A DNA stretch of 64,000 nt from an uncultured Schlesneria sp. (GTDB lineage: Bacteria; Planctomycetota; Planctomycetia; Planctomycetales; Planctomycetaceae), in the NCBI GenBank assembly GCA_903871875.1, contig CAIQIR010000132.1, positions 62,001 to 126,000 on the forward strand, read 5' to 3'. The position numbers and the translations under genes are program-made. The stretch's first letter is position 1. Each line of letters begins with the position of its first letter. Below are positions 62,115-64,000 of this stretch, one piece after another. The notes under the pieces were generated by a model, which saw only the letters and a list, made by a program, of their open reading frames with translations, searched no databases and was not told where the DNA came from.

Positions 62115-63833
62115 GTGACAGATCACTTATTGTTCATGCAAACAAAGCTTGCCATCGTTCGCTCGCATTTGACCCGCCTGCAGTGGATGCGTGCGGCTGT
62201 GCGGCAGGGAAGCGCTTTGTGTGCCACGTTGGCCATGATGATCTGGCTGTTGATGGTGTCGTTTTTGATAGACTGGTGTTTTGATTTGCCACCGGAATTC
62301 CGGTGGGGCATATTGCCGGTTTGGGCCGTTTGCAGTCTGTTGGCTTGCCGGAAATGGGTCTGGCCGCTGGTTGCGGACGGCGAATCGATAGAAGATGTTG
62401 CTTTGATGGTAGAGCGGCAGCACGGCATCGATAGCGATCTTGTCGCGGCGATTCAATTTGATGAACCCCAAGCGAAGATTTGGGGTTCGCCGCGGTTGGC
62501 AAATGCCGTGATCGATGACGTGGCCGCATTCAGTCCGTCAATGAATGTCTTTGAAGGATTTTCGTACCAGCCGTTATTCCAATGGACGATGCTCTTGGGG
62601 CTCACGGTGATGACCACGGTCGCTGGTGCAATTACTTGGCCCGGGCATTCGATTGCCTTCGGAAATCGGTTCCTGTGGGGATCCGCTCACTATCCGACGA
62701 AGACATCGATTGAAGCGATCGTGATCGATGGACAAGAGATCTCGTTCTCGTCTGAATCGGTAAGACCTCGGATTCGCGTTCCCTATGGTCGGTTCATCCC
62801 GATCGAAATCCGCTGTGGCGGTGAGCTTCCCGCTTCGGGGTTCGCACAATTGCTGGCCGTCAACAACGACAACGACGTCACCAATCGCGTGGGCCTGCAT
62901 CGGCAATCGACCAATTCAGAAGTCTACACGGGCGAGCTGACTCATTTGATCGGTTCGTTTCGCGTGAAATTCTGTCTCGGCGATGCGACGTCGTTGCCGA
63001 TCGAAGTGATCGTAGTGCCCTTGCCACTGGTTGATATTCATTGGGACGTCACGCCGCCCGAATATGCGAAGGCTTCATTGAAGACCAACGAGAATGAAGG
63101 AAGTTCACATCAACCCTCAATGTTGGAAGGATCGACGGCACGATTGAGGTTGATCTGTGCGAATAAACGGCTCAAGTCCGCACGGCTGATCTTAGGCGAG
63201 ATGTCGTTCGAACTGCATTCGTCCCGTTCGGGTCCACCTGCGCCTGTGATCTGGTCGCTATCGGGTTCTACACCTTTTGAAACGGTGCGTGAAGCATTGA
63301 AGTACGAGATTCAGGTTATCGACGAAGATGATCTGGTCTTGGAGAAGCCGATCGTGGGGCAAGTTCGTCTGCTGGCCGATCGGCCGCCCCGCATTGCGGC
63401 AACTGCGGTCACACAACAGGTGTTGCCAACGGCGGTCCCCAAGCTGGACTACTTGGCCGGCGACGATTTCGGTATCGCCAGGATTGTGGCCGTGGTACAG
63501 ATTTCCCGCGAAGACGGCCGCGTATCCCGACAGGAAATTCTTGTGAAAGAGATCGCGAAAGGGGAACAGCCGCTAGCCGCAGTTCGTGGCCAAATTGCCA
63601 TCCCATTTTTGCCGTATGACTTGGTGAAAGGGGACGAAGTCAAAGTGGTTCTGGAAGCCGTTGATTGGCGGGGCGATGACGCCGGACAATCGCGAGCGAG
63701 TGAAGGGAACACGTTTCTCGTGACTGACCTGATCGGCATTCTGGCGCAGACCGCTGAAGAGGATAAAAAAACGGCCAAACAGTTGGACGAAATCCTGCGA
63801 CGCGAATTGGCGATTGAGGGCGTGGGCAAGTGA
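62115..63833 (+). CDS. Large membrane protein of the Bat cluster, DUF4175-like
   Basis: 572-residue protein. Two N-terminal hydrophobic segments (LCATLAMMIWLLMVSFLIDWCFDLP, then WGILPVWAVCSLLA) and a third near residues 154-174 (LFQWTMLLGLTVMTTVAGAI) are followed by a long extracytoplasmic part with beta-sandwich repeats, including ADRPPRIAATAVTQQVLPTAV and LDYLAGDDFGIARIVAVVQI. This layout, and the DDxG-A motif, recall DUF4175-type planctomycete proteins found after BatA genes. A helical C-terminus ends near 572. The start is uncertain: GTG 62115 and ATG 62136 are both possible and neither has a strong ribosome binding site. It is the last complete gene in the window. Confidence 0.78.
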   Translation: MTDHLLFMQTKLAIVRSHLTRLQWMRAAVRQGSALCATLAMMIWLLMVSFLIDWCFDLPPEFRWGILPVWAVCSLLACRKWVWPLVADGESIEDVALMVERQHGIDSDLVAAIQFDEPQAKIWGSPRLANAVIDDVAAFSPSMNVFEGFSYQPLFQWTMLLGLTVMTTVAGAITWPGHSIAFGNRFLWGSAHYPTKTSIEAIVIDGQEISFSSESVRPRIRVPYGRFIPIEIRCGGELPASGFAQLLAVNNDNDVTNRVGLHRQSTNSEVYTGELTHLIGSFRVKFCLGDATSLPIEVIVVPLPLVDIHWDVTPPEYAKASLKTNENEGSSHQPSMLEGSTARLRLICANKRLKSARLILGEMSFELHSSRSGPPAPVIWSLSGSTPFETVREALKYEIQVIDEDDLVLEKPIVGQVRLLADRPPRIAATAVTQQVLPTAVPKLDYLAGDDFGIARIVAVVQISREDGRVSRQEILVKEIAKGEQPLAAVRGQIAIPFLPYDLVKGDEVKVVLEAVDWRGDDAGQSRASEGNTFLVTDLIGILAQTAEEDKKTAKQLDEILRRELAIEGVGK

Positions 63834-64000
63834 CCAGAAAGGATCTGGCGATCACGGATCTCGCTGGTCCATTTGTCTGCGGACAGCTAGAGCTTTCCAC
63901 AACAATTGTGGCGCCCCGCGGGCCTCAATTCGTGACGTTTAACCCAGGTTTCAACACTAACCGGAGGTGCGACCAGCACTAGGCGAGTCGTTTAGGGCCT
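63834..64000. other. Right-edge spacer with a 6-bp hairpin
   Basis: CCACAA (63897-63902) pairs with TTGTGG (63906-63911), a short hairpin 64 bases after the last stop. No gene start could be assigned before the window ends. Confidence 0.35.

Noticed and set aside
1-64000. CRISPR array, prophage, transposon, tRNA or rRNA genes
   Set aside because: No regularly spaced repeats, integrase or transposase motifs, or cloverleaf/rRNA segments were recognised by eye.

Overview
The window comes from a planctomycete (phylum Planctomycetota, probably family Planctomycetaceae; genus not determinable here). The diagnostic evidence is the density of families almost confined to that phylum: PSCyt/PSD (DUF1549/1553/1592) secreted haem proteins each followed by a Tat-exported DUF1501 or DUF1552 protein, a DUF1559 prepilin-like protein, a BatA/vWA membrane operon, and a long multihaem cytochrome in the bc operon. 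No rRNA, tRNA, CRISPR array, integrase or insertion sequence was seen; it reads as chromosomal core sequence.

Region by region. (1) 1-979: 3' part of murD. (2) 1134-22512: mostly secreted proteins. Three modules of a c-haem PSD protein plus a Tat-exported partner (1134-5229, 10215-14064, 18289-22512) are interleaved with a DUF1559 pseudopilin and a small lipoprotein, a secreted glycerophosphodiesterase, an aldo/keto reductase, a large exported protein of unknown function, a GNAT-type protein and an AhpD-like protein. (3) 22624-29297: an epimerase, a zinc-ribbon membrane protein, a single-pass protein built of 24-residue repeats, a small unknown protein, a GspE-type ATPase with its own membrane domain, a CvpA-like protein and a GlsB-type protein. 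(4) 29765-49787: a 20-kb, 17-gene, single-strand respiratory block. It encodes a Rieske protein, a b6-like cytochrome b, an enlarged subunit-IV-like protein, an octahaem cytochrome with coiled coil and PDZ domain, a cupredoxin lipoprotein, a dihaem lipoprotein, haem-copper oxidase subunits II, I, III and IV, haem A synthase and haem O synthase, an ABC exporter pair, SCO, a DUF420 protein and a small CPMC membrane protein. (5) 49911-52007 on the minus strand: a phosphotransacylase and a 2-hydroxyacid dehydrogenase. (6) 52230-63833: a divergent CsrA, UppS, CdsA, a ThiD2-ThiE fusion, then a cyclase-fold protein and three large BatA/vWA-type membrane proteins.

How the genes work together. The respiratory block reads as a complete quinol-to-oxygen chain: quinol oxidation by Rieske/cytochrome b, transfer through membrane-tethered haem and copper carriers, and reduction of O2 by an A2-type oxidase, with the oxidase assembly factors in the same block. 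Its unusual parts are the octahaem/coiled-coil/PDZ protein, the three repeated peptides on the Rieske tail, the large soluble insertion in oxidase subunit III and the extra helices on the subunit-IV-like protein. Together they suggest a physically tethered bc-oxidase assembly; this is inference. UppS and CdsA serve envelope lipid metabolism, as murD serves the wall. The best candidates for undescribed biology are the respiratory assembly, the 24-residue-repeat membrane protein at 24240-25577, the membrane-fused GspE ATPase at 26394-28199 and the divergent CsrA at 52230-52475.
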